Source of the DNA: Haloarcula taiwanensis
GTDB lineage: Archaea; Halobacteriota; Halobacteria; Halobacteriales; Haloarculaceae
Assembly: GCA_002844335.1 (NCBI GenBank)
Contig: CP019154.1
Location: 868,001-932,000, forward strand
Direction: 5' to 3'
Length of the DNA: 64,000 nucleotides
Part shown: piece after piece, positions 50,700 through 58,905 of the stretch
Numbering within the stretch: the first letter of the stretch is position 1
How the letters are laid out: every line of letters starts with the position of its first letter
Position numbers and translations under genes: made by a program
The notes under the pieces: model-generated
The model's input: the letters and a program-made list of their open reading frames with translations, nothing else
Told to the model about the DNA's origin: nothing
Database searches by the model: none

Positions 50700-50764
50700 C
50701 GTTCTCTCCGGGTTCTGTGACGCGATAGCGCTCGCCTGTTCTTGCTTTCATTACCGGTTGTCGT

Positions 50765-50786
50765 CCTCCAGTACTCTCAGTGGAGG
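50765..50786. promoter_or_regulatory. Inverted repeat between the HTH_10 gene and dgcN
   Basis: CCTCCA, ten bases, TGGAGG. Six-base arms centred about 62 bases before dgcN, between the two divergent starts. Possible operator; weak because GC-rich. Confidence 0.3.
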
Positions 50787-50837
50787 CCACACATGTAAGG
50801 CTCTGGTTTGTCAGTCACGCCCGCAGTGTCCTTCAGT

Positions 50838-51881
50838 ATGGACTTGCGGCGAAAATACGACGAAGGCACGCCCGCCGTTGTGCTCGCGGAGGGGGAGTTC
50901 GGACAGCCGGAAGGCAAGACGGCCAACGGTATCGTTATGCACGGAGAGCTGTTCGACGCGCAGGCCGTCGTGGACTCGACGTGTCCGAGCCCTCACGCCG
51001 GAGCGGCTCTTGAGTGGCCTGCTGCCGACAGCGTCCCGGTCGTCGAAACCGTCACCGAAGCGCTGGATCGGGCCCCGGACGCGGCCGTCCTTGTCATCGG
51101 CGTCGCGCCCGCTGGTGGTGACCTCCCGGAGTCATGGGCCGAGGCAATCAAGCACGCGATGGAGCGGGGCTGTGATATCGTCTCTGGCTTGCACGTCTTT
51201 CTGAGCGAGCGCCCGGCCTGGACCGAGCGCGCACAGCAACACGGTGTCGACCTCGTTGACGTTCGGAAGCCTCCAGCCGTCACCGATCTGACGCTCGGTG
51301 ACGGCCGCGGGGCTGCGGCCGACGCAGACGTCGTCCTGACGATGGGGACTGACTGTGCAGTCGGGAAGCGAACGACGACCTTTGAACTGTACCGGGCCGC
51401 GACCGATGCCGGACTCGACGCCGGCTGGGTCGCGACGGGACAGACCGGCATCCTCGTCGGCGCGGACCGCGGCGTCGTCATCGACCGGGTCCCGGCTGAC
51501 TTCGTCTCGGGCGTCGTCGAGGACATGGTGCTCGACGTTGCGACGGACCACGACATCGTGTTCGTCGAAGGGCAGGCCGCCCTCACGCACACCGCATACG
51601 GCGGGGTGACGCTCGGACTGCTCCACGGAGCGGCCCCCGACGCAGTCGTACTGGCCGATGACCCTTCTCGGGAGGCCCGGTCCCACTTCGATGACCTCAC
51701 TGTAGCCGGTGTCGAGGCCGAATGCCGCGCGATTACCGCCCTCACAGAGACGACAGTCGCCGCCCTCTCGACCTGGGGGGACCCGGAGGCGGAAACCGCC
51801 AGAACAGGGCTTCCGGCGGCGAACATCTACGACGATGACGGCCCGGAGACACTCCTCACAGCTGTTCTGGAGGCGCTATGA
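50838..51881 (+). CDS. dgcN: D-glutamate N-acetyltransferase DgcN (DUF1611 family)
   Basis: 347 residues. DUF1611 layout: N-terminal domain with 'VVLAEGEFGQPEGKTANGIVMHGE', and a C-terminal P-loop-like motif 'MGTDCAVGKRTT' at 169-180, then 'WVATGQTGILVGADRGVVIDRVPADFVSGVVE' and 'VEGQAALTHTAYGGVTLGLLHG'. DgcN was shown in a marine Pseudoalteromonas to acetylate D-Glu, and halophilic archaea were reported to carry homologues. ATG 50838 is the conserved start. It overlaps dgcA by four bases (ATGA), giving an operon. Assignment rests on the dgcA pairing; a generic DUF1611 is the alternative. Confidence 0.85.
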   Translation: MDLRRKYDEGTPAVVLAEGEFGQPEGKTANGIVMHGELFDAQAVVDSTCPSPHAGAALEWPAADSVPVVETVTEALDRAPDAAVLVIGVAPAGGDLPESWAEAIKHAMERGCDIVSGLHVFLSERPAWTERAQQHGVDLVDVRKPPAVTDLTLGDGRGAAADADVVLTMGTDCAVGKRTTTFELYRAATDAGLDAGWVATGQTGILVGADRGVVIDRVPADFVSGVVEDMVLDVATDHDIVFVEGQAALTHTAYGGVTLGLLHGAAPDAVVLADDPSREARSHFDDLTVAGVEAECRAITALTETTVAALSTWGDPEAETARTGLPAANIYDDDGPETLLTAVLEAL

Positions 51882-52957
51882 CCCGTATCGACCGTGTCTC
51901 TGTCGAATCGCTCGATCGCGAACTCCGCGAGCCGTTCGAGATCTCGCTCGGAACTCGTGAGAAAGCGCGGAATCTGGTCGTTCTGGTCGAGACGGACTCG
52001 GGCGTCGTCGGCCACGGGGAGGGGTCCCCGTTACCGCCAGTGACCGGCGAGACGCAGCCGGCTGCCGTGGCGACTGCCCGGTCGGTAACGTCGATGCTTG
52101 AGGGAGCGTCCCTCGCCGACTACCGCGAACTCGCCGGTGAGGTGCGGGCCGCAGTACCCGGAGCGGTTACGGCACTGTTCGCCGTCGAGACGGCGCTGCT
52201 CGACGCGTACTGTCGCGACCGCGGTATCCCGCTCTCGGAGCTGTTCGGCGGAGCGCCGACCCCAGTTACCACCGATATTACCGTTCCGATAGTCGCGCCC
52301 GACGCGGCAGCCGAGCGAGCCACCCGTGCCGCGGCCGCGGGCTTCGACCATATAAAGGTCAAAACCGGCGGCGCGATTGACGACGACGTGGCCCGAACCG
52401 TTGCGGTCGCAGACGCCGCACCCAACGCAACGATTACCGTGGACGCGAACCAGGGCTGGACGCCGAAGGCTACAGAGCAGTTTGTCGACGAGGTGGCGAC
52501 GGCTGGGGTCGACCTCGCTCTGGTCGAACAGCCGACGCCGAAGGACGATATCCGCGGTCTCGCGAGGACCCGCGACAGACTCTCGGTCCCCGTCGCCGCG
52601 GACGAGGCCGTATTCACGCCCGCGGACGCAACTACCGTGGTTCGCGACGGGGCTGCCGACGTGATCAACGTCAAACTCGGGAAGTCCGGGCTCCTCGGGG
52701 CAGCGGCAATTGCGACAATCGCCGAGGCCGCCTCGCTCGATTGTATGCTCGGCTGTATGCTCGAAGGCGCGACCGGGATTGCGACGAGCGCTCACCTCGC
52801 CGCTGGGCTCGGTGCCTTCGACTACGTCGACCTAGATGGCCACCTGTTGCTCGACGAAACGCCGCCATCGATGGCGTTCGGTCCGGGCATCGATATCGAC
52901 GGGCCGGGCCACGGAGTTTCGCTGCCGGCGGCTGTGAGTGGTGCGACTCAGAGCTGA
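51878..52957 (+). CDS. dgcA: N-acetyl-D-glutamate racemase DgcA (enolase superfamily)
   Basis: 359 residues, muconate-lactonising/dipeptide-epimerase subgroup. Catalytic K160-x-K162 in 'FDHIKVKTGG', metal ligands D189 ('TVDANQGW'), E217 ('LVEQPTP') and D242 ('AADEAVF'), second base K266 ('VKLGKSG'). Intact barrel and lid. Converts N-acetyl-D-Glu to N-acetyl-L-Glu in the DgcN/DgcA route; deacetylation then gives L-Glu. An L-Ala-D/L-Glu epimerase is the alternative name, but the tight pairing with a DUF1611 gene favours DgcA. Convergent with the next gene. Confidence 0.85.
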   Translation: MTRIDRVSVESLDRELREPFEISLGTREKARNLVVLVETDSGVVGHGEGSPLPPVTGETQPAAVATARSVTSMLEGASLADYRELAGEVRAAVPGAVTALFAVETALLDAYCRDRGIPLSELFGGAPTPVTTDITVPIVAPDAAAERATRAAAAGFDHIKVKTGGAIDDDVARTVAVADAAPNATITVDANQGWTPKATEQFVDEVATAGVDLALVEQPTPKDDIRGLARTRDRLSVPVAADEAVFTPADATTVVRDGAADVINVKLGKSGLLGAAAIATIAEAASLDCMLGCMLEGATGIATSAHLAAGLGAFDYVDLDGHLLLDETPPSMAFGPGIDIDGPGHGVSLPAAVSGATQS

Positions 52958-53000
52958 TGCTGTGGCGGGACGGTTCTCACGCAAAATAGCGTCCGGGCAG

Positions 53001-54101
53001 TTACTCTGCGGACTCCGCCGCCTCTTCGACGTCGGAATCGGCTTCTGAAGCATCGCTGCCAGTCGTTGCGCCAGTCCCATCGCCGCCGTCGGTTGCTGCG
53101 CTGTCCGCAGTGGCAGCGGTATCGTCCGCTGTTACATCAACCGCCGGATCGGTATCGTTGGACTCGCTCTCTTCGGTGGCTGGCTCCGTAGTGTCAGTAT
53201 CAGCTTCAAGCGATTCGGCCATTTCCGCCATCGCCGCAGCGGACTCGTCCGGCCGGTCCAGAACCGCTTCGGTGTGCATTCGCATCTCTTCGCTGGCCCG
53301 GATCGTCCCGTCGACCGTCGCGTTCTCGTGGAGTTCGACGGTCGTCCCCGAGATGTCGCCCCAGACCTTCGCGCCCGGGCCGACGCGGACGGTCCCGTTG
53401 CGGGTCGTTACGTCCCCTTTGATCTCTGTGCCCCGGCCGACCACGATGTCGGCTTTCGCGCGGAGGCTTCCGAAGACAACCGTGTCACGGCCGACTTCGA
53501 GTGATTTTGCACGGATATTTCCATGGAGCCGGCAGTCGTCGCCGACCGTCGCTGGCGTCGACACGCGCCAGGCGTCATCCGAGACGCTCGCGCCGCGTGG
53601 AATCAGAACCGGGTCGTGCTCGTCACTGCCGTCGTCTAGCATCTCGTCGATTACTTCCTCGGCCGCGTCTTCCTCGCCGATGCGGAGGAGTTGTGAGAGG
53701 TAGACGAACAGGAAGACGATGGTCGGCATCGGATTGCGGATGACGATCCAGCCGTTCGCCTCGAACCCGTTCTCGATGTCCACGTCGTCGCCGATATCAA
53801 GGTCGCCCGCGACACGGAGTTCGCCGCCGATGTGTACTCGTTCGCCGATGTAGGCGTCCTCGCCGACCAGCACGTTGTCCGCCACGTCACACCACATATC
53901 CAGCCGACAGTCACCTTCGGCTTCGATGTGGCCGCCAAAGCGGACTCGCTCGTCGGCGATGACCGTCCGCCCGCGCACACCGAACTCCACGGTCGACTGG
54001 CCGCCGACGATGACATCACCGTCGGTCACCAGGTCGTGTTCCTCGACGGTTGTTCCGTCGGGAATGTCGAGTTCGGACAGCGGGTCGGAGCCGAGTGGCA
54101 C
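53001..54101 (-). CDS. Beta-helix (bactofilin-like polymer-forming) protein
   Basis: 366 residues. Repeated beta-coil units ('DGDVIVGGQSTVEFGVRGRTVIADERVRFGGHIEAEGDCRL', 'VLVGEDAYIGERVHIGGELRVAGDLDIGDDVDI' and 'SLEVGRDTVVFGSLRAKADIVVGRGTEIKGDVTTRNGTVRVGPGAKVWGDI'). A hydrophobic helix-rich insert interrupts the coil near residues 125-160 ('PTIVFLFVYLSQLLRIGEEDAAEEVIDEML'). The last 80 residues are an acidic Thr/Ala tail. Polymerising beta-solenoids of this type form scaffolds; the insert might anchor it to the membrane. Role unknown. Confidence 0.75.
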   Translation of the reverse strand: MPLGSDPLSELDIPDGTTVEEHDLVTDGDVIVGGQSTVEFGVRGRTVIADERVRFGGHIEAEGDCRLDMWCDVADNVLVGEDAYIGERVHIGGELRVAGDLDIGDDVDIENGFEANGWIVIRNPMPTIVFLFVYLSQLLRIGEEDAAEEVIDEMLDDGSDEHDPVLIPRGASVSDDAWRVSTPATVGDDCRLHGNIRAKSLEVGRDTVVFGSLRAKADIVVGRGTEIKGDVTTRNGTVRVGPGAKVWGDISGTTVELHENATVDGTIRASEEMRMHTEAVLDRPDESAAAMAEMAESLEADTDTTEPATEESESNDTDPAVDVTADDTAATADSAATDGGDGTGATTGSDASEADSDVEEAAESAE

Positions 54102-54302
54102 GGTTCCTATAGCGTTTTCGTTCGTATTAAACCCTCATGACGTGCATGACGGGCGTCTGACGCGGGTCGGACGGGACCGGCATCGCCGCAGTCTCGCGAC
54201 GGCAGCGGGACGGTCATCGAGTCCGTGTATACCCTGAAGCCGGACGGAATCTGACAGCTGAACGGCCATAACGAACTAACCCACTGATACAGTGGCACCG
54301 AT

Positions 54303-55148
54303 ATGTCTCTCGAACGCCGTCATCTCTCGCTTGCACTTGCGGTGCTACTGATAGCGTCCGCTGGCTGTAGCGGGCTGTTGGGCACTGAATCGGGTACAGC
54401 TGGAACAGACACCGAAATAACATCGACCTCGGCTGACGTCAACGGCCCCGCACCCGGCTCGTCCGGCTTCGATGCGGCGGCTATCGAACGCGGACACTTC
54501 GAGCGGCTGTCGAACTCGTCGTTTACCACGTCGCTGTCGTTCCAACTTTCGACGGTCCGCGACGGCGAGAACCGGTCGGTGTTCATCAACCGGACCGTTG
54601 CTATCGACCGTGCGAACGACCGGTCGCTAGCGCAGGGCGAACTGGTTCAGGCTGGCGGCGACACGCTGGTGACAACGACGTACACCGCCGATGGAACCAC
54701 CACACAGCGCCGTGTCCTCACCCGCGGTGAGGAGGCGATGACGGAGATCCGGGCTGCGTCACCGCCGTACGACGGGTCGGTCCAGCCGGTCAACGAGAGC
54801 AGTGTCATCGACCGCTCGCTGCTCCAGTCACTGGGGTCGGACATCAACTGGACGTACGCCGGTACCGAGACGGTCGACGGTGACAGGGTCTCGCGGTTCG
54901 AAGCGACAGGGGGTAACGTTACTGGCTTCGCGGCCGACGACGCTGTCTCGGCGACCGTCTCGGCCAACGGGACGACGGACTCGGCCAGTGCAACCGTCCT
55001 TGTTGACGAGGATGGCGTCATCCGGTCGTTCCAGTACCGGGTGACCACTGAGCGGGACGGCCAGCCGGTGACGGTGACGCTGTCGCTTTCCGTTTCGCAG
55101 GTCGACGATACCACCGTCGCGGAGCCGGACTGGCTGTCGAACGCGTAG
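54303..55148 (+). CDS. Secreted lipoprotein of haloarchaeal DUF7537-like type
   Basis: 281 residues. Hydrophobic signal with lipobox 'IASAGC' (Cys near 22). Mature part: Ser/Thr linker, then about 220 residues of beta strands ('FTTSLSFQLSTVRDGENRSVFINRTVAIDRAND', 'SVIDRSLLQSLGSDINWTYAGTETVDGDRVSRFEATG'), the lipid-carrying-barrel-like pattern seen in many haloarchaeal lipoproteins. The family name is from recollection. Surface-anchored; ligand unknown. Convergent with otsA. Confidence 0.78.
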   Translation: MSLERRHLSLALAVLLIASAGCSGLLGTESGTAGTDTEITSTSADVNGPAPGSSGFDAAAIERGHFERLSNSSFTTSLSFQLSTVRDGENRSVFINRTVAIDRANDRSLAQGELVQAGGDTLVTTTYTADGTTTQRRVLTRGEEAMTEIRAASPPYDGSVQPVNESSVIDRSLLQSLGSDINWTYAGTETVDGDRVSRFEATGGNVTGFAADDAVSATVSANGTTDSASATVLVDEDGVIRSFQYRVTTERDGQPVTVTLSLSVSQVDDTTVAEPDWLSNA

Positions 55149-55168
55149 CGCCGGTAACTGACGGCCCC

Positions 55169-56629
55169 CTACGGTGACTGCCCGGGGCTGAACTGTCTGG
55201 CGACCCACTGTGAACTGTCGAGCGCTTCGGCGCTTTGCTGCAAGCGCGCCAGCCGGTCTGCTCTGTCCGCTTCCTCCAGTTCCAGCGCCCGCTCGATGGT
55301 GTCCGCAATCGCACCGATATCGTGCGGATTGACTGTTAGCGCGCCGTCGAGATGGGTCGCCGCGCCGGCCAGTTCACTCAGTACGAGTGCGCCGTCACCA
55401 TCAACACAGGCGACCGGATACTCGTGGGCGACGAGATTCATCCCGTCGCGGTGTGGCGTCACGACCATGACCTCGGCAGCCCGGTACAGCCCGGCCAACG
55501 TCTCGTTGTCGAGGGTGGCTTCGGTGTAGACGATGGGCTGCCAGTCATCGGTCCCGAAGCGGTCGTTGACGCGTTCGACGGCATCGACGACGTCCGCTCG
55601 GTACCGTCGGTAGGCGGCAATCCCCTCCCGCGTTCGACTTGCCTTCTGCACGTACGTGAACTCCCCTCGCAGGTCCGGTCGCCGGTCCCAGAGGTGCGCC
55701 AGCGCCTCAATCCGCTCGGGGATGCCCTTCGAGTAGTCGAGCCGTTCGACGCCGAGCGCGAGGCGGATGGACGTGTCCGAGCGACTGCCGCCCAGCACGG
55801 TATCGCGGATACTGCCCACGTCGGCAGCACGCGCTCGGTCCCGGACCCCCTCGGCATCGATACCTAGGGGGTTCGCGACGACTCGCGTCCGCTCGTCGTT
55901 CCGGGTGACTGTCCCGGTGTCCGTGTCGATGGTTGCCGCGGAGAACGCACTATCGACGCAGTGCAGGAACTGCTCGGCGTACCCTGCTGTGTGAAAGCCG
56001 ATGACGTCACACGCCAGCAGTCCGTCGAGTAGCGCGTCGCTGTGGGGACAGTGCTGGAACACCGACGGCGCGGGCCAGGGGATGTGCCAGAACTGCAGTA
56101 GCCTTGCCTCCGGCCGTCGCTCCCGGAGCAGTTTAGGGGCGAGCGCCAGATGATAGTCCTGGAACCAGACCGGCTGGCCCGCGTCAGCGACCGTGTCGAC
56201 GGCCTCGGCGAACTGCTCGTTGACGGCGCGGTACTGCTCCCAGTAGGCTGGTTCGGCCCACATCCGGCCCGTATCCTCGTGACAGAGGGGCCAGAGCACT
56301 TGATTGGCGTAGCCGTAGTAGTAGCCCTGGACCGCCGCGTCGGAGAGCGGGACGCGTTTCAGGTCGTAGGCCGGGTCCGACGGCGGCACTTTGACAATAC
56401 CTTCGTGGGCGACAGTCATATCGGCGTCGCCGCTGCCCCAGGCGACCCAGGTGCCACCCCGTGACTGCATCACCGGGTCGAGTGCGCTCGTCAGGCCACC
56501 CGCGGCGGACTGGACCCGTATCTCGCCGTCGTCGCCCCGCTCGTGGCTATACGGTTCGCGGTTCGAGACGATCACCAGCGAATCCGGAACTGCACCGTCT
56601 TGCGCATTCACCGACAGTTCCGGGACCAT
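55169..56629 (-). CDS. otsA: Trehalose-6-phosphate synthase (GT20)
   Basis: 486 residues. 'SLVIVSNREPYSHE' (N-R-x-P start), 'AAGGLTSALDPVM' (G-G-L), 'PVWFQDYHLALAPKLLRERRP' (acceptor site), 'QFWHIPWPAP', 'LGVERLDYSKGIPERI' (D-Y-x-K-G) and 'TPHRDGMNLVAHEYPV' (UDP-glucose contact) are all present. Joins a nucleotide glucose to glucose-6-phosphate. No trehalose-phosphatase OtsB is adjacent. The start is marked by a Shine-Dalgarno GGAGG four bases before ATG 56629. Trehalose serves as osmolyte or stress protectant. Confidence 0.93.
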   Translation of the reverse strand: MVPELSVNAQDGAVPDSLVIVSNREPYSHERGDDGEIRVQSAAGGLTSALDPVMQSRGGTWVAWGSGDADMTVAHEGIVKVPPSDPAYDLKRVPLSDAAVQGYYYGYANQVLWPLCHEDTGRMWAEPAYWEQYRAVNEQFAEAVDTVADAGQPVWFQDYHLALAPKLLRERRPEARLLQFWHIPWPAPSVFQHCPHSDALLDGLLACDVIGFHTAGYAEQFLHCVDSAFSAATIDTDTGTVTRNDERTRVVANPLGIDAEGVRDRARAADVGSIRDTVLGGSRSDTSIRLALGVERLDYSKGIPERIEALAHLWDRRPDLRGEFTYVQKASRTREGIAAYRRYRADVVDAVERVNDRFGTDDWQPIVYTEATLDNETLAGLYRAAEVMVVTPHRDGMNLVAHEYPVACVDGDGALVLSELAGAATHLDGALTVNPHDIGAIADTIERALELEEADRADRLARLQQSAEALDSSQWVARQFSPGQSP

Positions 56630-56633
56630 TTGT

Positions 56634-56638
56634 CCTCC
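56634..56638 (-). promoter_or_regulatory. otsA: Shine-Dalgarno site of otsA
   Basis: GGAGG on the minus strand, four bases before ATG 56629, matching the 3' end of haloarchaeal 16S rRNA. It decides this start and shows that otsA has a leader, unlike its many leaderless neighbours. Confidence 0.6.
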
Positions 56639-56750
56639 GTAAGGACTGCCCCGTCTTGAGGCTGTCGCGGAGTGCTGGCGTAGCTACGGGGTGGAACAAG
56701 TTATCGCTGCCCGTGAGGTCCGCCATTCGTGTCTGACGGTAAGAGAAAAC

Positions 56751-56755
56751 TTATA
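56751..56755 (+). promoter_or_regulatory. TATA box before the candidate RNA and mptE
   Basis: TTATA, about 27 bases before the expected transcription start near 56778; no protein start lies there. Confidence 0.5.
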
Positions 56756-56777
56756 CCGGAGGCCTCGAAAGAAAGGG

Positions 56778-56840
56778 GTGAAAGCCGAAAGGGCACCCGG
56801 GTAGGGGTACACGGACGTGCCATTTCGGCTCAACTCGGTT
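56778..56840 (+). ncRNA. Candidate structured RNA or mptE leader hairpin
   Basis: Bases 56783-56796 pair with 56817-56830 in 13 of 14 positions (one G-A mismatch), with a 20-base loop in which CCG and CGG can pair again. A TATA box is placed so that transcription would begin just before the stem. No open frame fits it. It may be an independent small RNA or part of a 180-base leader of mptE. It is not a tRNA, and no H/ACA pocket or C/D box was recognised. Confidence 0.4.
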
Positions 56841-56958
56841 TATCTGGCCACGAATCCGGTAGCGACAGCAACGCTCCGGGCCAGTGACAGCGTCGTGCAG
56901 TGTGACTGACCGGGGAAACAAGACAGAAGCATGTCCACTTCGTGGTGTCTGATAACAG
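56841..56958. other. Non-coding stretch before mptE
   Basis: 118 bases with no gene; together with the hairpin upstream it would form the leader of mptE if transcription starts at the 56751 TATA box. No closer TATA box is obvious. Confidence 0.35.
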
Positions 56959-57651
56959 ATGGAATTTCACACCTGGGAGCCAGTGTATTCGGACATTCTC
57001 GACGACTTCGGGTACCCTCGTGACGGCGACGAGCTCGCCTGTGACCGCTTCGTCGAACTGCTCGGCGACGATAGCACATACGACCCGACGACCCTCGGAC
57101 TCGACGGTGCATCGGTGGCTATCGCCGGAGCCGGCCCGTCACTGGAAACCGAGGCCGACCGTGCAGCCGACGCCGACGTGGTCCTCGCGGCGTCCACTGC
57201 TGCCGACCGTCTCCAGGCGGCAGGCGTCGCCGTCGACTGTATGGTTACGGACCTGGACAAGAACGCCGATACCGGGCGGAAACTGACTGCCGCCGGGACG
57301 CCGGTTGTCGCCCACGTCCACGGTGACAACATCCCCGCACTGGAGACACACATTCCGGCCTACGACAGTGAGTTCGTTGTACCGACGACGCAGGCGACAC
57401 CCGCCCCGCCGGTCCGCAACTACGGCGGCTTCACCGACGGCGACCGCGCCGCGTTCCTCGCGGACCACTTCGGCGCTGCCTCGCTGGTATTCCCCGGATG
57501 GGACTTCGAGGATCCGTCCGTCACTGCTGAAAAGCGGCAGAAGCTTCGCTGGGCCGAGCGCCTGCTTCGCTGGCTAGAACAGCGCCGTGGCGAGCGCTTC
57601 AACGTTCTCGATGGCCGTCGCGACGCCATCGAGCCGGTAGTGACCGACTGA
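56959..57651 (+). CDS. mptE: 6-hydroxymethyl-7,8-dihydropterin pyrophosphokinase (MptE, DUF115)
   Basis: 230 residues. Archaeal MptE motifs: 'VAIAGAGPSLETEADRAADADVVLAAS', 'CMVTDLDKNADTGRKL' and 'VVAHVHGDNIPALE', then 'NYGGFTDGDRAAFLADHFGA'. The D-L-D and H-x-H-G-D-N groups hold Mg-ATP. Makes 6-hydroxymethyl-dihydropterin pyrophosphate, the DHPS substrate, so it feeds the FolP half of folCP at 7665. Replaces bacterial FolK. Transcribed plus; convergent with the LLM oxidoreductase 15 bases on. Confidence 0.9.
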   Translation: MEFHTWEPVYSDILDDFGYPRDGDELACDRFVELLGDDSTYDPTTLGLDGASVAIAGAGPSLETEADRAADADVVLAASTAADRLQAAGVAVDCMVTDLDKNADTGRKLTAAGTPVVAHVHGDNIPALETHIPAYDSEFVVPTTQATPAPPVRNYGGFTDGDRAAFLADHFGAASLVFPGWDFEDPSVTAEKRQKLRWAERLLRWLEQRRGERFNVLDGRRDAIEPVVTD

Positions 57652-57666
57652 AAGCCACTCCCCACT

Positions 57667-58665
57667 TCAGGGTGCTAACACGTCGATGGTCGCGTCGATA
57701 GTGTCCCGTTCCGCAGCGCGGGGGAACGAGATGTTAATCGCGTCCACGCCATCGATAGTCTCGAACTGTGCGATACGGTCACGACATTCTTCAGGTGTCC
57801 CGGCAACGGCAATGCTGTCCAGTAGCTCGTCACTGATCGCGTCGACGGCGGCCGCTTTGTTGCCCGACCCCCATTGCTCGGCGATCTCGTAGGCGGTGTC
57901 CTCGTACCCCTGCCGGGCCAGCGCGTCGCGGTAGAACGTCCCCATCCCGCCGATGTAGAACGCGACGTGCTGACGGGCCAGTTCGCGGGCCTGCTCCCGG
58001 TCGTCCATCGCACAGCACGTCAGCGACAGCGTTACCCGCTGGTCGGCGCGGTCGCGGTCGCCGAGGTCCGCGCCGTGCTCGAAGTCTTCGAGCCGGTCCC
58101 GCAGGCCGTCAGCGGTCAGCATCAGCGCGTGCCAGCCGTCGGCGAAGCGACCGGCGAGTTCGACTGATTTCGGTCCGAGACCGCCGGCATCCACGGGGGG
58201 CGCGGGTTCGGGCGGTTCACAGCGCAGCCGGAACCCGGACAGCGAAAAGATGTCTCCGTCGTAGTCGACGGTCTCCCCGGAGAGTACCAGTTTCATGATG
58301 TCGACTGTCTCTCGGGTGTACTTGAGGGGGCTCTCGAACTCACGGCCGTGCCAGCCTTCGATGACGATGGGCCCGGACGGGCCGACGCCAGCGCGGAAGC
58401 GGCCGTCTGAGACCTCCTGCAGTGTCGCTGCGGTCTGGCCGAGCAGCGCCGGCGACCGCGAGTACACGTTCAGAATCGATGAGCCGAGGCCGACCGCCGA
58501 CGTGTGTTCGGCGATGCTGGTCAGCGTCGTCACTGCGTCCCGCCCCCACGTCTCCGGGAGCCAGACCCGGTCGTAGCCGCTGTCCTCGGCCTGCTGGCTC
58601 ATCCCGACAAGCGTGTCGACCGACGGCTGGGCTGCGACCGGGAGATACACGTCTCGCGCTGTCAT
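57667..58665 (-). CDS. LLM-class F420/flavin-dependent oxidoreductase
   Basis: 332 residues, TIM-barrel luciferase-like monooxygenase family: 'VYLPVAAQPSVDTLVGMSQQAEDSGYDRVWLPETWGRDAVTTLTSIAEHTS', 'VGLGSSILNVYSRSPALLGQTAATLQEVSDGRFRAGVGPSG', 'KYTRETVDIMKLVLSGE'. This is the haloarchaeal group resembling F420-dependent enzymes such as methylenetetrahydromethanopterin reductase. Substrate unknown; F420 use is likely but not shown. ATG 58665 is the family start; the open frame goes to 58893 with Arg/Pro-rich sequence. Confidence 0.85.
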   Translation of the reverse strand: MTARDVYLPVAAQPSVDTLVGMSQQAEDSGYDRVWLPETWGRDAVTTLTSIAEHTSAVGLGSSILNVYSRSPALLGQTAATLQEVSDGRFRAGVGPSGPIVIEGWHGREFESPLKYTRETVDIMKLVLSGETVDYDGDIFSLSGFRLRCEPPEPAPPVDAGGLGPKSVELAGRFADGWHALMLTADGLRDRLEDFEHGADLGDRDRADQRVTLSLTCCAMDDREQARELARQHVAFYIGGMGTFYRDALARQGYEDTAYEIAEQWGSGNKAAAVDAISDELLDSIAVAGTPEECRDRIAQFETIDGVDAINISFPRAAERDTIDATIDVLAP

Positions 58666-58905
58666 CTGTCGCCCTCCACGCGTCGAGCGGCGACCGGCCG
58701 TACTCCTGTCGGCTGGAACGTATGTACCTGAAACATGGCTCGCAGTGCGGCCGCACGGGAGATAAAGCCACATGAGAGGGGGAGTGTCGCCCGTTGTCCG
58801 CGGTTTATTCACAGGACGGTCAACTGGGCCGGGAGCGTCTCGGAAAGGGGACTGGTGAGGTGACGACAGTCGAAATGTATCGTATCTGTCCACAATTCTC
58901 GACGA

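Noticed and set aside
56778..56840. The hairpin as RNase P, SRP RNA or a guide RNA
   Set aside because: Too short for the first two, and no C/D boxes or H/ACA pocket could be placed.
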